This document shows positions 9,511 to 19,135 of a stretch of 64,000 nucleotides of DNA, piece by piece. A program made the position numbers and the translations under genes. A model generated the notes under the pieces. It had not been told where the DNA came from. It was given only the letters and a program-made list of their open reading frames with translations, and did no database searches. The first letter of the stretch is position 1. Every line of letters starts with the position of its first letter. The stretch comes from Deltaproteobacteria bacterium (GTDB taxonomy: Bacteria > Myxococcota > Myxococcia > Myxococcales > 40CM-4-68-19), in the NCBI GenBank assembly GCA_005879805.1, contig VBKL01000053.1, positions 1 to 64,000 of the forward strand, given 5' to 3'.

Positions 9511-11950
9511 ATGGAAAAGCGATCCAGGCTCTTGGTGGCAGCCTTGCTGCTGTTGACCGCAGCGACCGTCCTTGCACAAACGACGACCGGCGCGCCAACC
9601 TTCGGACAGCCGACCATCAGCGGCATCCAGGGGGTCGGATTCGAGCAGGACATCCGCCTCGATCCCACGGACGCGACCCGTGTCTACACCAGCGTTCCCG
9701 GCTCCCTCTCCTCGGACACCAGCTGGATCTGGCGCTCGACCGACGGTGGCAAGACCTTCAAGTGGGTCACCGCCGCGGCGCCCAAGACAGGAAAGCCCAA
9801 CACGTGCGCCGGAGGCGGCGACACGGAACTGGCGGTCGATACCGGCGGCAACCTCTACTTCAACGATCTGACGCTCGTGAACTTCAGCACCGCACGCTCC
9901 GACGACCACGGCGCCACGTTCGTCTGCAGCAACGCGGGCGTGCCCGACGGCGCGGGCAAACAAGGTCACCCGGCCCATGAGCTGCGACGAAGGGATCATG
10001 GGGAACGACGAGGTCAGTCCAGTCGCGACGACCACCGGCAAGATCGACCCGGTCACCCACAACCCCACCACGCTGTCGGCGCCCGTCAAGCACGTCTACG
10101 TGGTCCACGACGACGCGACGTTTTCGAAGATCGCAATCGGTCGCTGCTTTCCAGTTGCGTTCGGGGTTCCCGTTCCCAACGTGAGCGATCCCAGCGGGCT
10201 AAACTGCGACGACCTTCCGATCGCCACGCTGGGCACGATTCCGGCCGGCGGTACTTTCCCGACGGCGAAGACCGGCGCGAACTTCCCCTCGCTGGCGATC
10301 GACAAGGCTGGCAACCTCTATACCGTCTGGGAGCAGGCCCCGACCGATCCCAACACCGGGAACATCACCGGCGACACCCTGCTCAAATACAGCTTCTCCA
10401 CCAATGAAGGCACCACCTGGTCGACCCCGGTCGCCATCCCCACGCCCGGACTTCACAACAACGTCTTTGCGTGGGCGGCGGCCGGCGACAGCGGGCGCGT
10501 CGACATCGCCTTCTACGGCACGCCGACTCCGGCCAACCCCAACGATCCCACTTGCGGCACCAACAACGGCGGCAAGGGCGGCCCCGACGCGACCACGAAC
10601 GGCATCTGGAGCCTGTACGTCGTCCAGACGCTGAACGGGCACGCGACATCGCCCTCGTTCACCGCGCCGATCCTGGCGGGTGAGCATTCCATCCACAAGG
10701 GCACCATCCAGACCGTGCTCGGAGGCCAGTGCGGCGACCGCACCCTGGGCGATTTCCTGCAGGTGCGCATCGGCAGCCGGGGCGAGGCGCAGATCTCCTA
10801 TGCCGATTCAAACAATGCCGACGCTGCGTTCGCTCCGCACGGAATGTACGTGCGGCAGAACGGCGGCGCGAGCGTCTTCGCCTCGAGCCCGCAGGTGCGA
10901 GGCGATGCGATCCTCCTCAACGCCGCGAGCGATCCTGCGGGCGACGGAAGGCGCGAGTCCGCCGGCGTCACCGGTCCGAACGACCCGAACCTCGACATCC
11001 TGCAATCGAGCTTCTCGCAGCCTGCCCTGGCGGCCTGCCACCCGGCGGGAACGCCTTGCTACCGGGTGAAGATGATCGTCAACAACCTGAGCTTGACCCC
11101 GCCGGCTCCGGACGCGGTCGCCGTCTGGCTGACGCAGTGGCTGGTCCCCGCCGACCCGGGCTGCACCTCCTCGGCGGACTCGTGCGCGAACGGCGGGAAG
11201 AATCCGTTCGTTTATTTCGAGTCCGGCGCCACGGCGAGCTGCTGGTCGGGCCAGAACGCCGCGCTGCTCCTCGGCGGCGGCGTCACGCTGACCTATCCGG
11301 GGACCAAGCAGATCACGGCTCCGGGCGCCTGCTCGTTCGTACCCGGCCCGTTCGGGACCATCACCATCGACGTGCCGATCGCCGACGTGAGCCTCGACGC
11401 GGGCGTCGCGGCGGCGAGCACCCGGCTCTTCAGCGTGACCGCGAGCACGATGACCCTGCCCGCACCCGCGGAAAGCGTCCCGCCGAATCCGGGCAACTTC
11501 AAGCTCTTCTCGGGCCCGATCGGAGGCGTCCTCTTCGACCTCATCGACGTCGTGCGCGCTTACGATTTCGTTCCCGGCGCGGGCGGCGGCACCGGTGGAG
11601 CGTGCCACGAAGCGGACGGCGAGGGGCACATGCCGGGAGCGAAATCCGGTCAGGCCAGCTTCCACTTCGACGAGGATCCCTGCGAAGACGGCGACGCGGA
11701 GGACGTGCACGCGAGGGATCCGGGCTCGAACATGGACTTCCATTCCACCCAGATCGTCTCGGTGGCGTTCGACGACGTCGCGCGGACCATCACCATCGTG
11801 GGTGTCGGGCTCAACAACGGCGTCCCCGTCACCTTCACCGCGGTCGGAATCGACAACGGCCAGACCGCGCTCGACCTGTTCAGCCTGACGCTCAGCGACG
11901 GCTATAGCAACACCGGGAATCTGCTGGACGGACGGGTCGCGCTGTTCTGA
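9511..11950 (+). pseudogene. Secreted BNR/sialidase-fold-like protein split by frame change with apparent internal deletion near 9945-9965
   Basis: Signal peptide MEKRSRLLVAALLLLTAATVLA and DPTDATRVYTSVPG...WRSTDGGKTFK in frame 1; continues ANKVTRPMSCDEGIMGNDEVSPVATTTG in frame 2. Confidence 0.6.
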
Positions 11951-11959
11951 GCCGCGACT

Positions 11960-12185
11960 TTGCGGATCATCACTTACAACTTCCTCGCCGGCGGAAGCGC
12001 GGCGCCCTCGCACACCGCTGGCGCAGACGCTGCGCTGGACCGGCAATCGCAGAACGCCGTATCACTGCGACGGGATCTTCGCGCCGCGCACGTGGCGTGC
12101 CAGGTTGCTGCGCTGCGAGGTCGTTGCCGGAGCGAATTGGAGCCGGCTGAGCGATCACAACCCCGTGCTGGCAGTCTTTGCGTGA
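11960..12185 (+). pseudogene. Remnant of endonuclease/exonuclease/phosphatase family gene: N-terminal start joined to C-terminal end
   Basis: TTG-initiated (L)RIITYNFLAGGS in one frame, then TLRWTGNRRTPYHCDGIFAP...CEVVAGANWSRLSDHNPVLAVFA* in another; SDHNP is the EEP C-terminal motif. Confidence 0.55.
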
Positions 12186-12186
12186 G

Positions 12187-12603
12187 CTATGGCTTCGCGA
12201 CGTCCCAGACGTCCTTCACTCCATCGCCCTTCGTGTCGCCTTTCTTCTTGTCACCCTCGAAGTAGTAGAGCGGGAGCCCCTTGTACGTCGTCTGCTTCTT
12301 GCCGTCGTCGCGCGTGATGGTGGCGAAGTCCGCCTTCTTCACCTTGCCCGACGCGCTCACTTTCTCGGCATGGAACAGCGGCCACTTGGTCACGCAGTCG
12401 CCGGCGCAGGCACTCTTGCCAGGGGTGTCCTTCTTGAACGTGTACAGCGTCATGCCCTTCGAGTCGGTGAGATAGCTTCCGAGCTTGTCGCTCTTCGCGA
12501 CCTTCACCGCGCCGCTGGCCGCGCTCGCCGTACCCGCGGAACCGAGCAAGCCCAGGAAGGCGATCGCGAGTGCCATTGCCGTCGAACGGATCTTCCCACT
12601 CAT
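12187..12603 (-). CDS. Secreted repeat protein of COG4315-like family
   Basis: MSGKIRSTAMALAIAFLGLLGSAGTASA signal; LGSYLTDSKGMTLYTFKKDTPGKSACAGDCVTKWPLF. Confidence 0.78.
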   Translation of the reverse strand: MSGKIRSTAMALAIAFLGLLGSAGTASAASGAVKVAKSDKLGSYLTDSKGMTLYTFKKDTPGKSACAGDCVTKWPLFHAEKVSASGKVKKADFATITRDDGKKQTTYKGLPLYYFEGDKKKGDTKGDGVKDVWDVAKP

Positions 12604-12728
12604 CGCATCGCTCCTTGAATGATGGTGAGCTGCAACAACCAATCTACCTCTTGTTCGACAGGCAGAGGAGCGGAGTGCGATCGCCGATCCGGCCCCGTGC
12701 GGTGACGGCGCTCACCTCGGGCGGGCGG

Positions 12729-13703
12729 TCAACGTCGAGCCTCGCTGGTCGCCGTTTCCAAGGCGCTGAGGAAGTGAGGATGGCGCCAGTCGCGGCGGAC
12801 AGCCCCCGGGGATGCGCCAATGAACCGCTTGAAGGCGCGGCTGAAGGCAGCCTCTGAGCGGTAGCCGAGGCGACCGGCCAGCTCGCCGACCGCGGCGCCG
12901 TCCTCCTTGAGCCAATCGAGCGCGACATGCATCCGCCACCTCGCGACGTAATGCATGGCGGGCTCTCCGACCAGCTCGGTGAACCGGGCCGCGAACGCCG
13001 AGCGCGACATCGCGACGGACCCGGCCAGAGAAGACAGCGTCCAATCGCGCTCCGGATGATGATGGACGAGCGCGATGGCGCGGCCGATCTGCGGGTCCTG
13101 CAGCGCCCCGAGCCAACCCGTCCGCGCGGCTTCATCGGTCGCGATCCACGAGCGAATGGCCTGGATCACGAGGATGTCGGCCAGCCGGGTGATCACCGTC
13201 TCTCCGCCGGGCCGCAGCTCTCTGGCCTCCGCGGCCATTAAGCGCAGCGTGCCGTCGAGCCAATCCATCTCGCCGCGACCCGCGGCCTTGACGTGGATGA
13301 CCTTGGGTAGCGCGCGGATCAGCCGGTGGGCCGCCGGATGGTCGAAGCGGACCGAGCCGCAGACGAGATGGGCGGACTCGCCGCCCCCGCCGTGGCGGAG
13401 GATCTTGTAGCGATCGCTGACGCGCCCGTGCGGGAGATCGTCGATGCGCGGCGCCCGCGTTCCGGGCTTGCTCACGAGGCGATGCCCCTCCCCGTGCGGC
13501 ACCAGCACCAGGTCGCCGGGCTCGAGCTGGCGCCGCCGCGATCCCGGTACCTCGAGCCAGCACCTGCCGGAAGTCAGCACGTGGAAGGTGAGGCCTCCCT
13601 TGACCTCGGGAAGCTGAAGCCCCCAGGGCGCCGTCAGCTCCGACGTGCAGTACGAGGTGCCCGACATGCGCAGGAAGTGCAGCGCTTCACCGAGCGGGTC
13701 CAT
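12729..13703 (-). CDS. AraC family transcriptional regulator with cupin sensor domain
   Basis: 324 aa; MSRSAFAARFTELVGEPAMHYVARWRMHVALDWL...LGYRSEAAFSRAFKRFIGASPGAVRR. Confidence 0.9.
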   Translation of the reverse strand: MDPLGEALHFLRMSGTSYCTSELTAPWGLQLPEVKGGLTFHVLTSGRCWLEVPGSRRRQLEPGDLVLVPHGEGHRLVSKPGTRAPRIDDLPHGRVSDRYKILRHGGGGESAHLVCGSVRFDHPAAHRLIRALPKVIHVKAAGRGEMDWLDGTLRLMAAEARELRPGGETVITRLADILVIQAIRSWIATDEAARTGWLGALQDPQIGRAIALVHHHPERDWTLSSLAGSVAMSRSAFAARFTELVGEPAMHYVARWRMHVALDWLKEDGAAVGELAGRLGYRSEAAFSRAFKRFIGASPGAVRRDWRHPHFLSALETATSEARR

Positions 13704-13758
13704 GCCCCTGGTCTAGCGGGCGGGAGCGCGATCGTCCATCAAACCGGGACGGACGAGC

Positions 13759-14547
13759 ATGAACGAGCGACGAATGAGCATGGAGCGTCTTACATTGGTC
13801 GTCGATATTGGACGCATGCAAACCCTGCGGGGGCAGCGCGTTGTCGTCATCGGGGGAACGAGCGGAATGGGCCGTGGCGCCGCGCGCGCGGCGGCGGAGG
13901 CTTCTGCCGAAGTGGTGGTGGCCGGGCGACGGCCGCCTGGCGCGCGTGCCCCGGAGGCCTGGAAGGACCAGGTCACCGAGGTAGTGGTCGACGTCACCGA
14001 TGAGCGAGCGGTCCGGGATCTGTTCCAAGGTATCGGCAAGCTGGATCACTTGCTGGTGACGGCCACCCCGCCGGCGAGTCCCCGGCCATTCCTCGAGCAG
14101 GACGAGGCCACGGCGCGCTCCTTCCTCGATGGCAAGCTGTTCGGCAGCTTGGCCTGCGCGCGCCACGCCGCCCCGAGAATGCGGTCCGGTGGATCGATCA
14201 CCTTCCTGACCGGCTGTGCCGCGATCCGCCCGCGCCCCGGACTCTCGATGGTCACCGCGACCTTCGCGGCGCTCGAGGCCATCTCCCAGGCTCTGGCCCT
14301 GGAACTCGGGCCCTTGCGGGTCAACACCATCCGGCCGGGATTGGTCGACAGCGAGATGTGGAGCTTCCTCGACGACCGCGCGCGCGAGCAGCTCCGCGCG
14401 AAGGTCCGGGCGGCATTCCCGGCCCGGCGCATCGGCAGCGTCGAGGACATCGGGCACGCCGCGGTCTTCCTCATGACGAACCCCTACGTCACCGGAACCG
14501 TGCTCGAGGTCAGCGGCGGCGAGCCCCTGGTGTCTCTCGATCTGTAA
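13759..14547 (+). CDS. SDR family oxidoreductase
   Basis: GQRVVVIGGTSGMGRGAARAAAEASAEVVVAGRRP...VNTIRPGLVDSEMW; alternative start 13816. Confidence 0.88.
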   Translation: MNERRMSMERLTLVVDIGRMQTLRGQRVVVIGGTSGMGRGAARAAAEASAEVVVAGRRPPGARAPEAWKDQVTEVVVDVTDERAVRDLFQGIGKLDHLLVTATPPASPRPFLEQDEATARSFLDGKLFGSLACARHAAPRMRSGGSITFLTGCAAIRPRPGLSMVTATFAALEAISQALALELGPLRVNTIRPGLVDSEMWSFLDDRAREQLRAKVRAAFPARRIGSVEDIGHAAVFLMTNPYVTGTVLEVSGGEPLVSLDL

Positions 14548-14559
14548 GGAGCGACGGCA

Positions 14560-14858
14560 ATGAAGATCGGCATCATCGGTACGGGAAGGATGGGGCAAGC
14601 CCTGGGCGTCCGCTGGGCACGCGCCGGGCATCGGGTGCTCTTCGGGTCGCCGCTTCGGTCTTCGTCTGCTCCGACGACGCGGCAGCCAAGGCAGTCGTCA
14701 TGGACCTGGCCAAGGATCTCGGGTTCACCGGCGTGGACGCTGGCGGACTGGCGCAGGCGGGGATGATCGAGACTGTCGCCGACGCGGTGCGCTTCCAGAT
14801 CCTCGCCTTGGGCCGCACGCCGACGATCGCGCTTTCGCTACAGGAGCTCGAGCCATGA
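14560..14858 (+). pseudogene. NADPH-dependent F420 reductase-like gene with missing middle
   Basis: MKIGIIGTGRMGQALGVRWARAGHRVLFGS (frame 1), then ASVFVCSDDAAAKAVVMDLAKDLGFTGVDAG...LQELEP* in another frame; switch at about 14650. Confidence 0.65.
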
Positions 14859-15703
14859 TCCTCGTCACCGGCGCCACCGGAAACGTGGGAAGGGAGCTGG
14901 TGCGGGAGCTGCTCCGTGCGGGTCGGCCGGTGCGCGCCCTGGTCCGCGGGAAGGAAGGGTCGGTGCCCGCCGGCGTGGAGATTGCCGTGGGCGATCTCGA
15001 TCGGCCGGAATCGCTGGGCGCCGCGCTCCGTGGCGTGCGCGGCGTGTTCCTGCTGGGTGGCCGTGCGGACATGCCCGGCCTGCTGGAGGAGATCCGGCGG
15101 GCGGGAGTGGAGCATGTGGTCCTCCTCACCTCCCGGTCAGTCGTGGGCGGGAACCCGACCAACGCCATCGTCGCGATGTGGACGGCATCCGAGGCCGCGG
15201 TCCGGTCGTCCGGGATGCCCTGGACCATCCTCCGGCCAAGCGGCTACATGTCGAATGCGTTGCGCTGGCTGGCCCAGCTCCGGGCGGGCGATCTGATCCG
15301 GGCGCCGTTCGCCGACGTGCCCATCGCGCTCATCGATCCTCAGGACATCGCGGCGGTGGCGGCGGTGGTCATCGGCTCCGATCAGCACCATGGGTCGAGT
15401 TGCGAGCTCAGCGGCCCGGAGGCGCTGGTTCCGGCCGAGCAGGTCCGCGTGCTGGGAACAGCGCTGGGCAGGGACCTCCGCTTCGAGGGGCAGACGGAAG
15501 CTGAGGCGAGGGAGGAGCTGAGCAAGATCTTCCCGCCGAGCCTCGTGGAAGCGCAGCTCCGCTTTTTCGCCAAGGGCGAATTCGACGACTCGCGGATCGC
15601 GGCGACCGTCTCGGAGATCACAGGGCGCCCAGCGGGGACGTTCGCGCAATGGGCGAGGCGGCATGCGAATCGGTTCGCTGAGGGGAGGGAAGGGAGCTCC
15701 TAG
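14855..15703 (+). CDS. NmrA/SDR family NAD(P)-binding protein
   Basis: MILVTGATGNVGRELVRELLRAGRPVRALVRGKEG... Confidence 0.9.
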   Translation: MILVTGATGNVGRELVRELLRAGRPVRALVRGKEGSVPAGVEIAVGDLDRPESLGAALRGVRGVFLLGGRADMPGLLEEIRRAGVEHVVLLTSRSVVGGNPTNAIVAMWTASEAAVRSSGMPWTILRPSGYMSNALRWLAQLRAGDLIRAPFADVPIALIDPQDIAAVAAVVIGSDQHHGSSCELSGPEALVPAEQVRVLGTALGRDLRFEGQTEAEAREELSKIFPPSLVEAQLRFFAKGEFDDSRIAATVSEITGRPAGTFAQWARRHANRFAEGREGSS

Positions 15704-15715
15704 CTCGAGGCGAGC

Positions 15716-15889
15716 TTTCTCCGGCCGGCCTCACCAGGGCGCATCGTGGGGCGAGGCCGTGTCGTCCACCGGCAGGGAGAGATTGCCTTCCTCGAGGCGG
15801 CCCTGGTGGGGCCCGGAGGCGAGACTGTCGCAACCGGCACCGCCACTGCGCGCGTCGTCGGGCTGAAATTGGCGGCCAGGCGGTACACT
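15716..15889 (+). pseudogene. C-terminal fragment of hotdog-fold (PaaI-like) thioesterase, no N-terminus
   Basis: SFLRPASPGRIVGRGRVVHRQGEIAFLEAALVGPGGETVATGTATARVV; no start codon or hotdog N-terminal half upstream. Confidence 0.45.
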
Positions 15890-16010
15890 GGGCGCAGTGC
15901 CTCGACTCCTGGTCTGCGACGTGAACGACCTCTCGCGCGCCAGACCGTTCCATGCGTCTTGCTCCGAGCGAGGCGTGGGTTCTGGCGAAACCGCGCAATG
16001 ACGACGACTC

Positions 16011-16400
16011 TCAATGGAGCAACGGTCGCGTGGGGATGCGGTCGCTCGTCAGGGCTCGCTCGAGCTGAAGGACGGTTTCCGTCGTGTATCGCCCGCCCGG
16101 CGAGTCGATGGTCCAGTCGGTGAGCAAGCGCAGATCGAACGTGCCGCGCTGACCCTCGCGCAAGCTGGTGGCGATGTACGGCTGGTTGATGAGGGTGGCG
16201 TCTACGGTTTTGGCGGTGGCCTCCTGGACGTCGAACCAGAGGTGCTCCGCTCCGCCGGCGCCCTCGCTGGGAATTCCAAGCTTGACGTGGAAGTCCCACA
16301 CGCACCGAAGCCGGAATTTCTGCCCCACCTGAGCCCCAATCCGCGGCGGAAGCGACCGCAGCCGGTCCCAGCGAGGCCCCCAACCACGCGGAACATTTGA
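16011..16400 (-). CDS. DUF2314-like hypothetical protein, start uncertain
   Basis: GQKFRLRCVWDFHVK...AEHLWFDVQEATAKTVDATLINQPYIATSLREGQRGTFDLRLLTDWTID; frame runs back into the tRNA gene with no clear start. Confidence 0.4.
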   Translation of the reverse strand, partial: SNVPRGWGPRWDRLRSLPPRIGAQVGQKFRLRCVWDFHVKLGIPSEGAGGAEHLWFDVQEATAKTVDATLINQPYIATSLREGQRGTFDLRLLTDWTIDSPGGRYTTETVLQLERALTSDRIPTRPLLH

Positions 16401-16411
16401 GGGGGAATTGG

Positions 16412-16483
16412 TGCGCCCTGCTGGGATCGAACCAGCGACCCCCACCGTGTCAAGGTGGTGCTCTACCGCTGAGCTAAGGACGC
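16412..16483 (-). tRNA. tRNA-Val (anticodon GAC)
   Basis: Reverse complement GCGTCCTTAGCTCAGCGGTAGAGCACCACCTTGACACGGTGGGGGTCGCTGGTTCGATCCCAGCAGGGCGCA folds as cloverleaf; loop TTGACAC. Confidence 0.94.
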
Positions 16484-16521
16484 AAACCGGTGCGGCGATT
16501 TAGCAGGCGGCCCGGAACCGG

Positions 16522-17079
16522 TCAAGGATTGGCGACCCTCGGCGCTCGCATCAGGCGGATGAACATCCATAGGTACTGGGCCCAGCTCACCAGGACGAAT
16601 TCCGCGGCGATCAGGGACATCGCCACCACGAAGGGGGCGAGGGCGGCGCGCGCCGTCTCGCTCGCTCCCTCGACGAGGGCGAGAATGATGGCGACGCCCA
16701 CGCCGGCCGTCGCATACTTGCCGAATCGAGTGGGCCGGACGACGTAGGGATGGCCGCCGCGCTCGAGCAGCCAGATGGCGACCACGATGCAAGTTTCGCG
16801 GAAGAGCGTGAGCCAGAGCAGCCAGAAGGGAAGCCGCCCGGTCCCGCAGAGTACCGAGAGCGAAGAGAGCGCCATCAGCTTGTCGGCGATGGGGTCGAGC
16901 AGAGCGCCGAGCTGGGAGAACTGCTTCAGCGCTCGCGCCATGACCCCGTCCAGCCAGTCGGTGACCAGGGCGCCGATGAAGACTGCCAGGGCGGCGCGGT
17001 GGAAGCCCTGCAAGAAGAGGTAGACGAAAACGGGGACGGCGAGCAGGCGCAGGCCGGTGAGGAGGTTCGGTACGTTCAT
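16522..17079 (-). CDS. CDP-alcohol phosphatidyltransferase (PgsA-like)
   Basis: MNVPNLLTGLRLLAVPVFVYLF...ALVTDWLDGVMARALKQFSQLGALLDPIADKLM. Confidence 0.9.
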   Translation of the reverse strand: MNVPNLLTGLRLLAVPVFVYLFLQGFHRAALAVFIGALVTDWLDGVMARALKQFSQLGALLDPIADKLMALSSLSVLCGTGRLPFWLLWLTLFRETCIVVAIWLLERGGHPYVVRPTRFGKYATAGVGVAIILALVEGASETARAALAPFVVAMSLIAAEFVLVSWAQYLWMFIRLMRAPRVANP

Positions 17080-17627
17080 CGCGGTCTTCCGCCGCCATCG
17101 CCCTGCCCCGCGTCGGGCACGAGATCCCGCGCACCTCCGTCGGGAGTGAGGTCCTCCGTTCCCGCGTCCGGAACGGGTTTCTCCATGCCTGCATCCGGAG
17201 CGAGGTCCGGCGGACGGAGATGCTCGGCGATCCGCGGCGGCAAGATCTTGAAAGGAACCTCGATGTCGAGCCACACGCCGCCGTCGGTGAAATACCGCGT
17301 CTTCGCCGCCCGCACCGCGCGCAACTTGCCCTCGATGCGCGTCCGCAACGCCGTGTCGTCCCGGAGCAGGATCTCGATTCGCGACCCATCGTCGAGCGTG
17401 GCGCTCTCGAGGATCCGCAGCGCGTTCCGCTGCGCCGCCGCAAGTGCCGCCCGCTCGGCAGCGGCTCGCCCGACCGCGATGGAGGGAGCGTTGAGATCGG
17501 GAGCGCCCTTTCCCATCGCTTTGATGATGCTGCGCTGCCAGTCGATGCCGTCGTTCTGTTGCGCTTGCACGGCCGGAGCCGAACAGAGCGCGGCGCAGAG
17601 GGCGAGGCGCGGCGCGATCCCGCTCAC
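17076..17627 (-). CDS. Secreted LPP20-like hypothetical protein with PDAG-rich C-terminus
   Basis: GTG start; VSGIAPRLALCAALCSAPAVQAQQNDGIDWQRSIIKAMGKGAPDLNAP...; repeats PDAGMEKPVPDAGTEDLTPDGG...PDAGQGDGG. Confidence 0.6.
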   Translation of the reverse strand: MSGIAPRLALCAALCSAPAVQAQQNDGIDWQRSIIKAMGKGAPDLNAPSIAVGRAAAERAALAAAQRNALRILESATLDDGSRIEILLRDDTALRTRIEGKLRAVRAAKTRYFTDGGVWLDIEVPFKILPPRIAEHLRPPDLAPDAGMEKPVPDAGTEDLTPDGGARDLVPDAGQGDGGGRPR

Positions 17628-19031
17628 GTCCGCCCGGCCTTCCTCTTGACGACGAGCGCCTCGACCGACTGCGCGATCCGCTGGCTCAGGATCAGCATCT
17701 CGCCCACGTCGGTCGGCGCCTGCTGCCTGTGACCGTTGACCGAGCGCGACGGCGATCCGGGCCGCCGCGCCCTCCTCCAGCCCTTCTCCCAGGCCGTCCC
17801 AACCGAGCACCACGTTGCCCTGCACGAGCAGGAGCAGGGCCCGCTCCGCCTTGCTGCGCGACGCGCGAAGGACGATGCGGGCGATCGAATCGCGGTCCTG
17901 GACCGTCTTGAGCAATTCGAGCGCCTTCTCGAACGCCAGCGGAGAAACGTCCACCGTCCGCGCGGGAAGCGGCGGCGCGTCCCAGCCGGTCGGAGCGGCG
18001 CGCGGAGGGGGCGCAGGCGGCGGCGCCGCCTCTCCCAGAATCGCGTCCTCCGGCAAGGTCTCGATGGCGGGCTCTTCGCTGACCACCTTCTCGGTCGTCT
18101 CTTCCTGCGCATCCGCGACCGGCTCCGGTGGTGCCGCCGGAACGGGCGCGGGCGGAGCAACCTCGGGTGGCGCTTCAGGCCAGGGCTCGAGCTCGGGCGC
18201 CGGGCGGTTCGCGACGGGAGGCGGCGGGCGGTTCGCGACTGGAGGCGGCGGACGGACCGCGGGCGGAGTCCGCGTGCGGCTCGCGGGCGGAGTCGTCGGC
18301 TTCGCCGCTGACGGTGCGTCCTTCGCGACTGACGGTGCCGCCTTCGCTGGCCGTGCCGCGCTGGCCTTCGCCGGCGGCGCCGCGCTGGCCGTCGCCGGCG
18401 GCGCCGCGCTGGCCTTCGCGGGTTCCCCCGCCGCCCCGACGGGAACGTCCGGCGCCGATCTCCCCGCGAGCACCTGCGCATAGATGTCGTTGAACGCCTT
18501 CTCGTCGATCAGCTCCCCCGGCGCCTGGACCGCGGCCTTCTGCTGCTGCGCCTTCTTGCGCTGCCCGAGCCTCCCCTCGTCGGGCACCACGCCGAAATCG
18601 AGCGCGCGCATCTGCCGCATGGCTCCATAGTGCGCCCGCAGCAAGTTGATGACGCGGAATTCGGGTGCGACCACCGCGGTGCAGGGCTTGCCGATCTTGT
18701 AGCTCAACTGATCGAGCTTGCCGGGGTCGATGCGGGTGACGAGTACCTTGAGGCGGCGCCGCTCGAGCTTCCACGGAACCATCTCGTCGCGCTGGGCGAT
18801 ATGGGGCGGGATGACGCCCACGAGCGCGGGGTCGATCTCGAGGTTTCCCCACGCCACCTCGCACCCGTGCTGCTTGGCCAGGCCGCGGGCGAGGTGCTCC
18901 TCCTCGCACAGCTGGAGCTCGAGCAGGTTGGTGCCGAGCCGCCCGCCGTACAGCACCTGCCAGTCGAGTGCTTCTTCCAGTCCTTCAGGCGTCAGGTGAC
19001 CGCGCTCGATGAGAATCTCTCCGATCTGCAC
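17624..19031 (-). pseudogene. GspE N-terminal (MshEN)-domain protein with Pro/Ala-rich linker; frame change near 17720-17735
   Basis: VQIGEILIERGHLTPEGLEEALDWQVLYGGRLGTNLLEL...AARIAVALGQ, then QQAPTDVGEMLILSQRIAQSVEALVVKRKAGRT* in another frame. Confidence 0.6.
18355..18420. repeat. 24-bp tandem repeat, about 2.75 units, in the Ala/Pro-rich linker
   Basis: gccgcgctggccttcgccggcggc / gccgcgctggccgtcgccggcggc / gccgcgctggccttcgcg. Confidence 0.9.
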
Positions 19032-19135
19032 GGGGCCGGCAGGGTAGCACACGACCGTGCGCTCGCCCGGCCGCCGTACGCGAATTCGCGCCTGCCTGGA
19101 AGGGAAACGATCGCGACAGGTGTTTCGAGGGGGCA

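Noticed and set aside
18190-18480. Repeats considered as a CRISPR array
   Set aside because: In-frame coding Pro/Ala linker with contiguous tandem units and no unique spacers.
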